Below are positions 1 through 6,385 of a stretch of 7,344 nucleotides of DNA, in pieces (within the stretch, counting starts at the first letter, position 1; the number at the start of each line of letters is the position of its first letter). A program made the translations under genes and the position numbers. The stretch is from NCBI GenBank assembly GCA_041484525.1, contig JBGPHT010000249.1, forward strand, positions 1-7,344. Direction: 5' to 3'. The notes below the pieces were generated by a model that was not told the origin of the DNA, did not search any database, and saw only the letters and a program-made list of their open reading frames with translations. The DNA comes from JBGPHT01 sp041484525. GTDB lineage: Bacteria; Acidobacteriota; Terriglobia; Bryobacterales; Bryobacteraceae.

Positions 1-92
1 GACCGCTGCGAGTATCCAACCGGTCTCAAACCAGACCGCACGCTCATTTCCTCGCTCGCTCTGAAACCCGCCAAACTTCTACCGCGATGGAA
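1..92. other. Left edge, no confident gene
   Basis: On the minus strand, the frame that follows the stop of the 48-aa ORF is open to the edge, with an internal ATG at 45-47 preceded too closely by GAGGAA. It could be the start of a gene lying mostly outside the window. A short inverted repeat (CGGTCT at 21-26, AGACCG at 33-38) has no T tract. Nothing here is firm. Confidence 0.25.
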
Positions 93-239
93 CTACACCA
101 TCGCACCTAATCTGTGAAGTTGTTTTTGCGTGAACCCTAAGTTGTTCTCGGGCGACATGTCGTACACGAAACACGGGTTGTAGCCAAGGTCTCTAATTCC
201 AAATGACGCTGCTCTTGCAGCAGTTGCGCTGACGGACAT
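93..239 (-). CDS. Small 48-aa ORF coupled to the TIGR04255 gene
   Basis: I do not recognise this protein. Its ATG (237-239) follows the TGA stop of the TIGR04255 gene (240-242) with no gap. An AAGGAG Shine-Dalgarno lies at 246-251, six bases ahead of the ATG and inside the last codons of the upstream gene, which is the classic arrangement for translational coupling. The product begins MSVSATAARAASFG, has a middle part GYNPCFVYDMSPENN with one cysteine, and ends HRLGAMV; no membrane segment or signal peptide is apparent. After its TAG (93-95) the same frame stays open to the window edge, so it could instead be the start of a longer gene cut by a nonsense codon or sequencing error. The strong ribosome binding site supports it; the short length and lack of a known family count against it. 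Confidence 0.4.
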   Translation of the reverse strand: MSVSATAARAASFGIRDLGYNPCFVYDMSPENNLGFTQKQLHRLGAMV

Positions 240-998
240 TCATATCTCCTTGAGCAACTCGATCGTCGCCTGCGGCAGCAGGCGGAAGAATTGCTCCTTC
301 TCCTTCGAGTGGGCAAACTCGATCCAGTTTGTTACGACGTTCTGGTCCATCGTTCTAAAATCGTCCTTGGTGAAAACATCGACATCGACATAGAGAGAAG
401 TGTTCGGCGGTAGATCACCTTGGACAAATTCAGACGTGGCAATCCGCACCGTGCATTGAGTATTGTTGGAAACGTCAACGGTGAAGTTGACATTCACGTT
501 TCCGGGAACATTGTCGCCTGCAATTGTGAGCGTCAAATCGAGATCCGAAATCGACTTGATGGTGTGAACATCGGCCCTGAGGGCATTCATGTATCGGAGC
601 CCCAGCCTTCGAATACCCAAACCCGGAGCTTTGGCAAAAAGGCCGTCAACAGCTTCCAGTATTTCAGCCTTGAATTTTTCCCAACCCACATATGGCTTGA
701 GCCGATGGTATGACAGTACTTGTGAGCCGATGCGGACAGAGCGATCTTTTGCGACGCTGGCCAACTCAATCAGCGGTTGATAGCGAAGGTTGGGATCTAC
801 TTGACGCAATGGAGCCGGGAATTGGGATGCCGGCATTCGCCGTTGCTCAAGACTCTTCCAGGGCTGGTAGTCAGCGAGGCGGCCCAAGAAAATCTCCGGT
901 ATGGCCGTCGTTGGCGTATCGAAGCGGACCTCGAAAAGCGCTTCAACGATTGCATCCTGCTTGAGTTTCGTTGGAATTGGGTTTCCGCGTTGTGCCAT
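240..998 (-). CDS. TIGR04255 family protein (sporadically distributed, function unknown)
   Basis: This is a 252-aa soluble protein. The N-terminal signature is diagnostic of TIGR04255: an NPIP..L..DAIVEALFEVRF stretch at residues 6-27, matching the family's N-x-P...(P/A)IVEALFE(I/V)RF pattern. The middle holds RRLGLRYMNAL (about 130-140), also typical of the family. The C-terminal third is a mixed alpha/beta region ending FFRLLPQATIELLKEI, with a conserved-looking F.....E.....F segment. Length agrees with the usual 250-270 residues. No signal peptide or membrane helix is visible, so it should be cytoplasmic. The start is supported by GGGAG at 1003-1007, four bases from the ATG, within a purine-rich leader. 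The family has no established biochemical role and is patchily distributed, which suggests horizontal spread; this fits the lower GC of the surrounding segment. It is followed without a gap by a 48-aa ORF. Confidence 0.9.
   Translation of the reverse strand: MAQRGNPIPTKLKQDAIVEALFEVRFDTPTTAIPEIFLGRLADYQPWKSLEQRRMPASQFPAPLRQVDPNLRYQPLIELASVAKDRSVRIGSQVLSYHRLKPYVGWEKFKAEILEAVDGLFAKAPGLGIRRLGLRYMNALRADVHTIKSISDLDLTLTIAGDNVPGNVNVNFTVDVSNNTQCTVRIATSEFVQGDLPPNTSLYVDVDVFTKDDFRTMDQNVVTNWIEFAHSKEKEQFFRLLPQATIELLKEI
246..251 (-). promoter_or_regulatory. Shine-Dalgarno of the 48-aa ORF inside the TIGR04255 gene end
   Basis: AAGGAG on the minus strand, overlapping the Lys-Glu codons near the end of the TIGR04255 gene and six bases ahead of the ATG at 237-239. 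It is the main reason for taking the short ORF seriously. The same bases encode the upstream C-terminus, so chance occurrence is possible. Confidence 0.5.
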
Positions 999-1040
999 GT
1001 TACTCCCACCCCCTTCCTTTATCGGCGATTCTGCCTTGCG

Positions 1041-1442
1041 TCAAACTCTGCCGTATACACACCTTCGGCGTTCAGGAACAGGCGAAGGCGGTAAAAGGGG
1101 CATCTGGAAGGGAAAGCCAGAAGACACGTCGGTAATTGTACCAGATGGTGTCCGAGCATCCATCGCACCGAACGCAGGCGCAGAACTGCCACCAAAAGCC
1201 TCGATGCAAAAGTTTCCCCCTTGAAGCTCGTTTGCATTGGATTCAGGAAAGAGTTGGGCGCGCCGCAGAGTAACAGCTTCGGCAACTAGCCGCACCGCCA
1301 GGAACTCCAATGGTGTAGTCGGTTCCACACTCAAGCAGCGTCGACTCTCGTGCCGTCTAGAAACAGGTTCCATCGCCATAGTACCAAGAACCCGAGAAGA
1401 ATAGGGATCACGAATCCGAATCTGGTCACCGTTCACATTCAT
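1041..1442 (-). CDS. Doubtful hypothetical protein, 133 aa
   Basis: This open frame is on the same strand as the TIGR04255 gene and 42 bp upstream of it; I recognise no family. Reading from the ATG at 1440-1442, the product has a helical-looking patch (LEFLAVRLVAEAVTLRRAQLF, about residues 46-66) and a proline- and arginine-rich tail (LLPPSPVPERRR). For: strand and spacing fit a small operon with the downstream gene. Against: the initiation site has only a poor GGGAA directly on the ATG, the composition is Arg/Ser/Pro-rich as in chance frames, and its start would lie 37 bp from the divergent hydrolase start, leaving little room for promoters. If it is not real, 999-1479 is a non-coding stretch of about 480 bp in which I see no RNA gene, repeat or clear terminator. 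Confidence 0.3.
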   Translation of the reverse strand: MNVNGDQIRIRDPYSSRVLGTMAMEPVSRRHESRRCLSVEPTTPLEFLAVRLVAEAVTLRRAQLFPESNANELQGGNFCIEAFGGSSAPAFGAMDARTPSGTITDVSSGFPFQMPLLPPSPVPERRRCVYGRV

Positions 1443-1479
1443 TTCCCACTACCTGAAGACGGGGTAAGATTGCTAGTTC

Positions 1480-2790
1480 ATGGTTCGCACGCAATCTGAC
1501 CTCACCCCTGCGCGGCTGGTTCCGAAGCTGCGCCGTCTCTTCGATCTTTCGGCGGCGAAGATCCGGGCGATTGAGCGATCGTGGGATCCGTCCCAGGGTT
1601 CGCCCGTCTGTACCGACCGCGGCCGCTATACCAGCCGCGGGTGGACAGAGTGGACGCAAGGGTTCCAGTTCGGGTCGGCCATCCTGCAGTTCGACGCCAC
1701 CGGGGAACCGGAGTTCCTGCAGATGGGGCGCGAGCGCACGGTGGCCGTCATGGCGCCGCACGTCAGCCACATCGGCGTCCACGACCACGGGTTCAATAAC
1801 GTCAGCACGTACGGCAACCTGCTGCGTCTGATGTCGGAGGGAAGCATCCCGGAAAACTCCTGGGAGCGGCGCTTCTACGAGGTGGCGCTGAAGTGCTCGG
1901 GTGCGGTGCAGGCGGCGCGCTGGTCGCGCACGGCCGATGGCGGCGGGTATATCCACTCATTCAACGGGCCGCATTCCCTGTTCGTCGACACCATCCGCTC
2001 GCTGCGCGCTCTGCTGGTGGCGGATCGACTCGGTCACGTGCTGATGGGCGAGAACGACGCGCGCGTGTCGCTGCTGGGCCGCGCCATCGATCACGCGCGT
2101 GCCACCGCCCGGTACTCCGTCTTCTACGGCGAGGGGCGCGATACCTACGACGTTCGCGGGCGCACGGCCCACGAGAGCATTTTCAATACGAAAGATGGAA
2201 ATTTCCGCTGCCCGAATTCGCAGCAGGGATACTCGCCGTTCTCAACGTGGACGCGCGGTCTGGCCTGGGCGATGTGCGGGTTCGCGGAGCTGCTCGAGTA
2301 CTTGGATACACTGCCGGAGCGCGCGGACGATCGCGAACCGCTCGAAAAGGCCGCGCGAGCGACCTGCGATTTCTACCTCGAGAACACGCCGCCCGACGGC
2401 GTTCCGTACTGGGATACAGGCGCGCCCGGGCTCGATCGGTTGGGCGATTGGCGAGCTCAGCCTGCCGATCCGCTCAACCCGCACGAGCCGGTGGATAGTT
2501 CGGCTGCTGCGATCGGTGCGCAGGGGCTGCTGCGGCTGGGGCATCGTCTGAAAGACGAGCGCTACTGGCAGGCCGGGCTCACGGTGTGCGACACGCTGTT
2601 CGCCGAGCCGTACTTGAGCACGGACGCGCAGCACCAGGGGCTGATTCTACACTCCGTGTATCACAAGCCGAACGGGTGGACGGCAGGCGCGGGCGAGTCG
2701 TCGATGTGGGGCGACTACCACGCCCGCGAGGTCGCACTCTATCTGCTGCGGATGGCCGAAGGCAAGCCGTATCTGAAGTTCTGGGCTTAG
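1480..2790 (+). CDS. Glycoside hydrolase family 88-type unsaturated glucuronyl hydrolase
   Basis: This 436-aa protein has GH88/UGL features. The family hydrates the C4=C5 double bond of 4-deoxy-hex-4-enuronic acid at the non-reducing end of oligosaccharides made by polysaccharide lyases, releasing the unsaturated sugar. HDHGF at residues 101-105 matches the H-D-x-G-F motif carrying one catalytic-site aspartate (D102), and LFVDTIRSLRAL at 167-178 supplies the second (D170). QGYSPFSTWTRGLAWAMCGF (249-268) is the conserved core, with R259 and W263 in the substrate pocket. PVDSSAAAIGAQGLLRLG (337-354) and SSMWGDYHAREVALYLLRM (407-425) complete the (alpha/alpha)6 barrel. Family members usually have RGQ where this has RGL (L261). 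There is no signal peptide, so it should be cytoplasmic and act on imported oligosaccharides. No lyase, transporter or regulator adjoins it. The ATG has no convincing Shine-Dalgarno. The exact substrate (pectin, alginate, glycosaminoglycan or other) cannot be told from sequence. Confidence 0.9.
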   Translation: MVRTQSDLTPARLVPKLRRLFDLSAAKIRAIERSWDPSQGSPVCTDRGRYTSRGWTEWTQGFQFGSAILQFDATGEPEFLQMGRERTVAVMAPHVSHIGVHDHGFNNVSTYGNLLRLMSEGSIPENSWERRFYEVALKCSGAVQAARWSRTADGGGYIHSFNGPHSLFVDTIRSLRALLVADRLGHVLMGENDARVSLLGRAIDHARATARYSVFYGEGRDTYDVRGRTAHESIFNTKDGNFRCPNSQQGYSPFSTWTRGLAWAMCGFAELLEYLDTLPERADDREPLEKAARATCDFYLENTPPDGVPYWDTGAPGLDRLGDWRAQPADPLNPHEPVDSSAAAIGAQGLLRLGHRLKDERYWQAGLTVCDTLFAEPYLSTDAQHQGLILHSVYHKPNGWTAGAGESSMWGDYHAREVALYLLRMAEGKPYLKFWA

Positions 2791-2795
2791 CGAAA

Positions 2796-3320
2796 CTACC
2801 CGCCCGCGGCCTTACGGGCCTGTGTGGCGTCGTAGCTCTCGCCGTAGATGGAGGGGACCTTGGCTCCCATCGGGCGCAGATAAACGGAAAGCTGCCCGCG
2901 ATGGTGGATCGTGTGGTTCACCCCGAACTGCAGGTAGAATACGGCGGGCAACTGGAATAACCCGCGGAAGTCGAGGATCTTCGCAAGTTCGTCGCCGGAC
3001 CGTCCGGTCAGGCGTTGGGTGTTTTTTTCGAACTCGGCCGCGTACCAGGTGGAGACGTCGGCCGAGGTTCGGATGTGGTCCGGCTTGCCTGACGGGAAGG
3101 TGAACGCGCCCGAGGCCACCGCATCCAGGAACATATTCTCCGCTGCGGCAATGTGCCAGGCGAGCTCGAGCGCGGACTTGGAGTCCGGCGCCGGCCGGTA
3201 GTCGCCCTTGTCCACCGGGACAGCTTCAATGATCTTCTTCGTGATCGCGTGCTCGTTCTTGAGCCCCGCCAGGGACAGTTGCAGCAGGAAACTCGCTTGT
3301 TCGGGTTTTAAGGACTGCAT
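2796..3320 (-). CDS. DinB family protein (four-helix bundle, putative metal-dependent enzyme)
   Basis: This is a 174-aa protein of the DinB/YfiT-like fold. Three histidines are placed as in the family's metal site: H56 in LAWHIAAAENMF on the second long helix, and H136 and H140 in the NHTIHHRGQL motif (135-144), the hallmark NHxxHHRGQ pattern that ends this fold. The C-terminal segment LRPMGAKVPSIYG is also typical. Length is normal for the family. Relatives include damage-inducible DinB of Bacillus (not the polymerase DinB of E. coli) and thiol-dependent S-transferases; the substrate here is unknown. No signal peptide is seen, so it should be cytoplasmic. The start is firmly set by a perfect GGAGGTGA. 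The gene sits 64 bp downstream of the ABC exporter on the same strand and could be co-transcribed with it. Its stop faces that of the hydrolase only 5 bp away. Confidence 0.92.
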   Translation of the reverse strand: MQSLKPEQASFLLQLSLAGLKNEHAITKKIIEAVPVDKGDYRPAPDSKSALELAWHIAAAENMFLDAVASGAFTFPSGKPDHIRTSADVSTWYAAEFEKNTQRLTGRSGDELAKILDFRGLFQLPAVFYLQFGVNHTIHHRGQLSVYLRPMGAKVPSIYGESYDATQARKAAGG

Positions 3321-3327
3321 TCTCAGG

Positions 3328-3335
3328 TCACCTCC
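3328..3335 (-). promoter_or_regulatory. Strong Shine-Dalgarno of the DinB-family gene
   Basis: GGAGGTGA on the minus strand matches the 16S rRNA 3' end over all eight bases, with seven bases between it and the ATG. It is the best ribosome binding site in the window, fixes the start of the DinB-family gene, and suggests efficient independent translation even if the message begins at the ABC gene. Confidence 0.8.
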
Positions 3336-3384
3336 AATGGCCTTTTAGATGCGGCCGCACGGGCGCAGGTCGCAAGGAAAAGTG

Positions 3385-5268
3385 TTAAGCTACGCCGCCA
3401 CCCAGAATCGATGCAGCGGTCGGGGCTGCCACACCCCGCATGCGCGGCGCATCCGGACTCTCGGGAACCCTGTCGCCTTCGCCGGGCGCCAGAAACAGAT
3501 TCGCGTCGATGCCGTGCTGGCGCGTGTAGAGGTCCCAGTAGCGGCCTTCGAGCGCGTACAGCGATTCGTGCGTGCCGCGCTCCACGATGCGGCCGGCTTC
3601 CACCACCAGGATCTGGTCGGCGCGCCGGATGGTCGACAGGCGATGTGCGATCACGAACGTCGTGCGGCCCTTCATCAGATATGCCAGGCCCTGCTGAATG
3701 GCGGCTTCCGATTCCGAATCCAGGCTGGACGTGGCTTCGTCCAGGATGAGGATGCGCGGATCGGCCAGGATAGCGCGCGCGATCGACACGCGCTGGCGCT
3801 GGCCGCCCGAAAGCCTCACGCCGCGCTCGCCCACGATGGTGTCGTACTTCTTCTCGAACTTCTCCGCGAACTCGTCAACGCGCGCGATGCGGCAAGCTTC
3901 CATGATGTGCTCTTCGGTGGCGCCCATGCGCGCGAAGCCCACGTTCTCCCGGATGGTGCCGTCGAACAGGAATGTATCCTGCAGCACCACGCCAAGCTGC
4001 GTGCGATACGCATCCAGCCGGATGGTGGAGAGGTCGGCGCCGTCCACCAGGATTGTGCCTTCGGTGGGCTCGTGAAACGCGGAGATCAGGCTGATGATGG
4101 TCGATTTGCCCGAGCCCGACGAGCCGACGAGCGCCGTCACCGTGCCGGGTTGCGACGCAAAGCTCACCTCGTGCAGCACCGGCTTGCCGGGGCTGTAGGC
4201 GAACGTGACGTCCTGGAATGCGACGTTGCCCTGGATCGGACCGATGGTCGCGGTGCGGCGCGGGTCCTGGTCTTCCGGCTTCTCGCTGAGGACTTCCTGC
4301 GTGCGGTCGAGGCCGGCCAGCGCTTCCGTAATCTGCGTGCCGATCGCCACCACCTGGAACATGGGCGCCACCAGAAATGCCATGAGCGCGGTGAACGCCA
4401 TGAAGTCGCCCAGCGTGAGCGTGCCGGCCAGGATCTGGCGCGCGCCGACGTACATCACCATCATCCCGACCAGGCCCATCAAGAGCGTGGCCGAGAGGCT
4501 CATCAGCGAAATAGCGGTGAGGCTGCGGAGCACGTTGTCCAGCAGGCGCCCCACGCCGCCGGCGAAGACCTTCGCCTCCTGGCTCTCGGCGTGATATCCC
4601 TTCACCACCCGCACACCGGAGAGCGATTCGGTGAGGCGGCCGGTGACTTCGGCGGTGATCTTCCCGCGGTCGCGGAATATGGGGCGAATTCGCGTGAACG
4701 CTTTTTGCAGCACCAGGGCGAAGGCGGCGATGAAAACCAGCGCCAGCATCGTCAGCAGCGGGCTGATGCGCAGCAGGATGGCGAGCGAAAGCAGTGCCTT
4801 GAGGATGCCGCCCGCGAACTCGACCAACCCCGTCCCGATCAGGTTGCGCACGCCCTCCACGTCCGTCATGATGCGCGAGACCAGCATGCCGGTCTTGTTG
4901 GCGTCGTAGTATGCCACCGGGAGACGGCCGACGTGCTCCTGGACCTGGCGCCGCAATTGCGAAATGAGACGCTGCCCCTCCTTCGAAAGCAATTGCGTGA
5001 GCGAGAACGACGTCCCGGCCTGGATCATGGTGGCCGCGAACACGATGAGCACCAGCGGGCCGAGAAACGAAGTCTGGTGCTGCAGCACGACGTTGTTCAC
5101 CAGGAACCTGGTGGAGAGCGGCAGGACCAGGCTCATCGGAACATTGATCAGCATCAGGAGAAATCCGAGCGCGATCTTGCTGCGCCGCGGGCGGATTAGT
5201 TCCTTCAGCAGTGGCAGTACGCTGCGGAGGTGCTCGGATGGTTTCTTCTTCGGTTTGGTGGGAGCCAC
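3385..5268 (-). CDS. ABC transporter, MsbA-type half-transporter (fused membrane and ATP-binding domains)
   Basis: This 627-aa exporter should work as a homodimer in the inner membrane, using ATP to flip or export a lipid or lipophilic compound. Residues about 30-325 form the type IV exporter membrane domain with hydrophobic stretches near 31-51, 70-90, 150-190 and 253-310; YYDANKTGMLVSRIMTDVEGVRN (120-142) and the GVRVVKGYHAE coupling region (218-228) are typical. The nucleotide-binding domain follows: A-loop Y358, Walker A GSSGSGKS 382-389, Q-loop Q430, signature LSGGQ 486-490, Walker B ILILDE 506-511 with catalytic E511, D-loop SSLDSES 514-520 and H-loop H542. All catalytic residues are present, so both composite sites of a homodimer should be active. 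About 40 residues after the ATPase domain form a Pro/Gly/Ala-rich, probably disordered tail. The start is GTG; TAG lies two codons upstream, so no earlier start is possible, and no well-spaced Shine-Dalgarno is seen. Substrate specificity cannot be read from sequence. Confidence 0.95.
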   Translation of the reverse strand: MAPTKPKKKPSEHLRSVLPLLKELIRPRRSKIALGFLLMLINVPMSLVLPLSTRFLVNNVVLQHQTSFLGPLVLIVFAATMIQAGTSFSLTQLLSKEGQRLISQLRRQVQEHVGRLPVAYYDANKTGMLVSRIMTDVEGVRNLIGTGLVEFAGGILKALLSLAILLRISPLLTMLALVFIAAFALVLQKAFTRIRPIFRDRGKITAEVTGRLTESLSGVRVVKGYHAESQEAKVFAGGVGRLLDNVLRSLTAISLMSLSATLLMGLVGMMVMYVGARQILAGTLTLGDFMAFTALMAFLVAPMFQVVAIGTQITEALAGLDRTQEVLSEKPEDQDPRRTATIGPIQGNVAFQDVTFAYSPGKPVLHEVSFASQPGTVTALVGSSGSGKSTIISLISAFHEPTEGTILVDGADLSTIRLDAYRTQLGVVLQDTFLFDGTIRENVGFARMGATEEHIMEACRIARVDEFAEKFEKKYDTIVGERGVRLSGGQRQRVSIARAILADPRILILDEATSSLDSESEAAIQQGLAYLMKGRTTFVIAHRLSTIRRADQILVVEAGRIVERGTHESLYALEGRYWDLYTRQHGIDANLFLAPGEGDRVPESPDAPRMRGVAAPTAASILGGGVA

Positions 5269-5365
5269 TTCCTACAGGGTACACCGATGTGTTTATGGGC
5301 GCGTGGCCGCTTGGTGCGCGTGGATGGCGGTTTGGGCACGGTGGCAGGGTTCTTGCACTCGAAAT

Positions 5366-5635
5366 ATGGCTATGCCGGAAAAGAGAACCATTCAAAGAGC
5401 ACGCAAGGATGCCCGCGAGGGGAAAGCGCCGTCTACGCAAGCCGGCGAATTCGTACGCGAGGAGATCGACCATATCCGAAAGGGGAAGCACGGTGCACGG
5501 TCTGCAAAGCAGGCCATCGCCATCGGCCTCTCCAAGGCGCGCCGCGCGGGTGTGAAACTGTCACCGCCCAAGGCGGACGCTACGTCCACACGCACTCGTC
5601 GGAGTCAGATATGTGAAGGCCTAAAATCCGACTGA
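5366..5635 (+). CDS. DUF6496 family small basic protein
   Basis: This 89-aa protein is highly basic. Residues about 20-65 form the DUF6496 core: APSTQAGEFVREEIDHIRKG, then KHGARSAKQAIAIGLSKARR and AGVKL. The family is widespread in soil and plant-associated bacteria and has no established function; its lysine- and arginine-rich helices suggest nucleic-acid binding, which is inference. The first ATG (5366) and a second one two codons on (5372) are both possible; homologues as I remember them begin at the second (MPEKRTI). Neither has a visible Shine-Dalgarno, so the message may be leaderless or the site weak. The gene is divergent from the ABC exporter (97 bp between starts). Its last 15 bp overlap the 3' end of the opposing repeat-protein gene. 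Many relatives carry a further basic tail after the TRKTRR-like motif; here the protein ends 15 residues after TRTRR, so the tail may be truncated. Confidence 0.8.
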   Translation: MAMPEKRTIQRARKDAREGKAPSTQAGEFVREEIDHIRKGKHGARSAKQAIAIGLSKARRAGVKLSPPKADATSTRTRRSQICEGLKSD

Positions 5636-6382
5636 GACCTTCCCCTGAACATGAAACAGAGGAACCTCAGCTTCCCTAACCTGTGTGACTTCCGGCAATC
5701 GCTTGTTTCTTGGGGCTTGACTCTTCTTTACATCTGTGGATGGCCCCTTCTGAGGCCTGAGAGCGAGAGTGAAACTACCCGGCGAATCCGGAACGGTGTA
5801 GCTACCCGTTCCATCACCGTTGTCCGTGATATCGCCGCCTCCGTCAACCACCTCCCAAACGAGGCCCCCTGCCTGTTCCGGGGTGATCGCTGGAGTAAAC
5901 GTGGCAGATAAGCTTATCGTCTCTCCCACGCCGAAGTCGGTCAGGCTTCTGCCTTCGAAATTGTCGTCGGGTGTCAAGACACCGTCAAAATCGTAAACTA
6001 ATACGTTGGCCGTGAGAGCGTTGCCTAGTGTTGCCGTCACGGTCTTCAGATCGATCGTGCTGCCGGAGACCGTGTTGAACGGGACGGCGATAGTTTGACC
6101 CACTCCTGAAGCGCCCGACGTTCCACTCCAAACCGGAATACCACCGGAGAAGTCAGTGGCTGGCGGCATGGGCACCACACGGAAACTGACCGTCGTACCC
6201 TTTGCGACGTATACCGTGCCGGATGTGGCATCCACGTACCCAGTATCGCTCAAATATTGAAGGCTCTGTATTGGCTGCGGGAGAATCTTCAGCACGCCTC
6301 GGGACGGGTGCAGGTAAACAGCACCAACTCCGAGGGCAACGTAGATGTTCCACAACCCGGTGGCATTCCGGGGAAGTGTCAC
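5621..6382 (-). pseudogene. C-terminal part of a split Ig-like repeat surface protein
   Basis: These 253 codons lie in exactly the same frame as the upstream repeat-protein ORF, separated from it only by a TAA. A GTG follows that stop directly and could act as a start, but no Shine-Dalgarno precedes it. The first residues, VTLPRNATGLWNIYV (1-15), read as the missing last strands of the TIG-like domain cut by the stop. An Ig-like beta-sandwich follows (about 48-131: TSGTVYVAKGTTVSFRVVP, then PVWSGTSGASGVGQ, then KTVTATLGNALTANVLVYDF). A second runs about 136-215 (NFEGRSLTDFGVGETISLSA, GGLVWEVVDGGGDI, GTGSYTVPDSPGSFTLALRP). I recall bacterial proteins with this domain pair that continue well beyond the equivalent of the final KVSVGF, so the C-terminus also looks truncated. 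Such modules are structural or adhesive and extracellular. If translated alone, this piece would lack a secretion signal. It could be a free-standing CDS, but I favour a remnant. Confidence 0.65.
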
Positions 6383-6385
6383 TTA
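6383..6385 (-). other. In-frame TAA interrupting the repeat-protein gene
   Basis: The minus strand reads GTG GCC TAA GTG ACA, with codons on both sides in one frame. The protein context is WTDNLIVA-stop-VTLP, in the middle of a TIG-like domain whose strands normally run on as WSDxQIVxQV. A C-to-T change of a glutamine codon (CAA to TAA) would explain it. It may be a true nonsense mutation, a read-through site, or a base-call or assembly error. Confidence 0.7.

Noticed and set aside
21..38. Inverted repeat CGGTCT-6-AGACCG as a possible terminator
   Set aside because: The stem is only 6 bp and neither strand shows a following T run.
1465..1470. TAAGAT as a -10 element for the hydrolase gene
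   Set aside because: It matches only 4 of 6 consensus bases, lies too near the ATG, and no acceptable -35 is found at the right spacing.
2788..2830. Shared terminator between the convergent hydrolase and DinB genes
   Set aside because: Only 5 bp separate the stops. The small GCCCG/CGGGC hairpin nearby lies within the DinB coding end and has no T tract.
3350..3359. Perfect 10-bp palindrome TGCGGCCGCA between the ABC and DinB genes
   Set aside because: It has no loop for a hairpin and no T tract, and GC-rich palindromes are common here. Neither a terminator nor an operator can be supported.
3349..5199. 616-codon open frame on the plus strand opposite the ABC transporter
   Set aside because: It is the antisense shadow of a GC-rich gene: Arg/His/Ala/Asp-rich with no domain, while the minus strand encodes an intact exporter with every ATPase motif.
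5281..5292. ACAC-CGAT-GTGT dyad between the divergent ABC and DUF6496 genes as an operator
   Set aside because: The arms are only four bases long, which is expected by chance, and no regulator gene is adjacent.
3875..5491. 538-codon minus-strand frame overlapping the ABC gene
   Set aside because: It runs in a different frame across the ABC gene and past its start; composition is His/Arg/Pro/Gly-rich without motifs.
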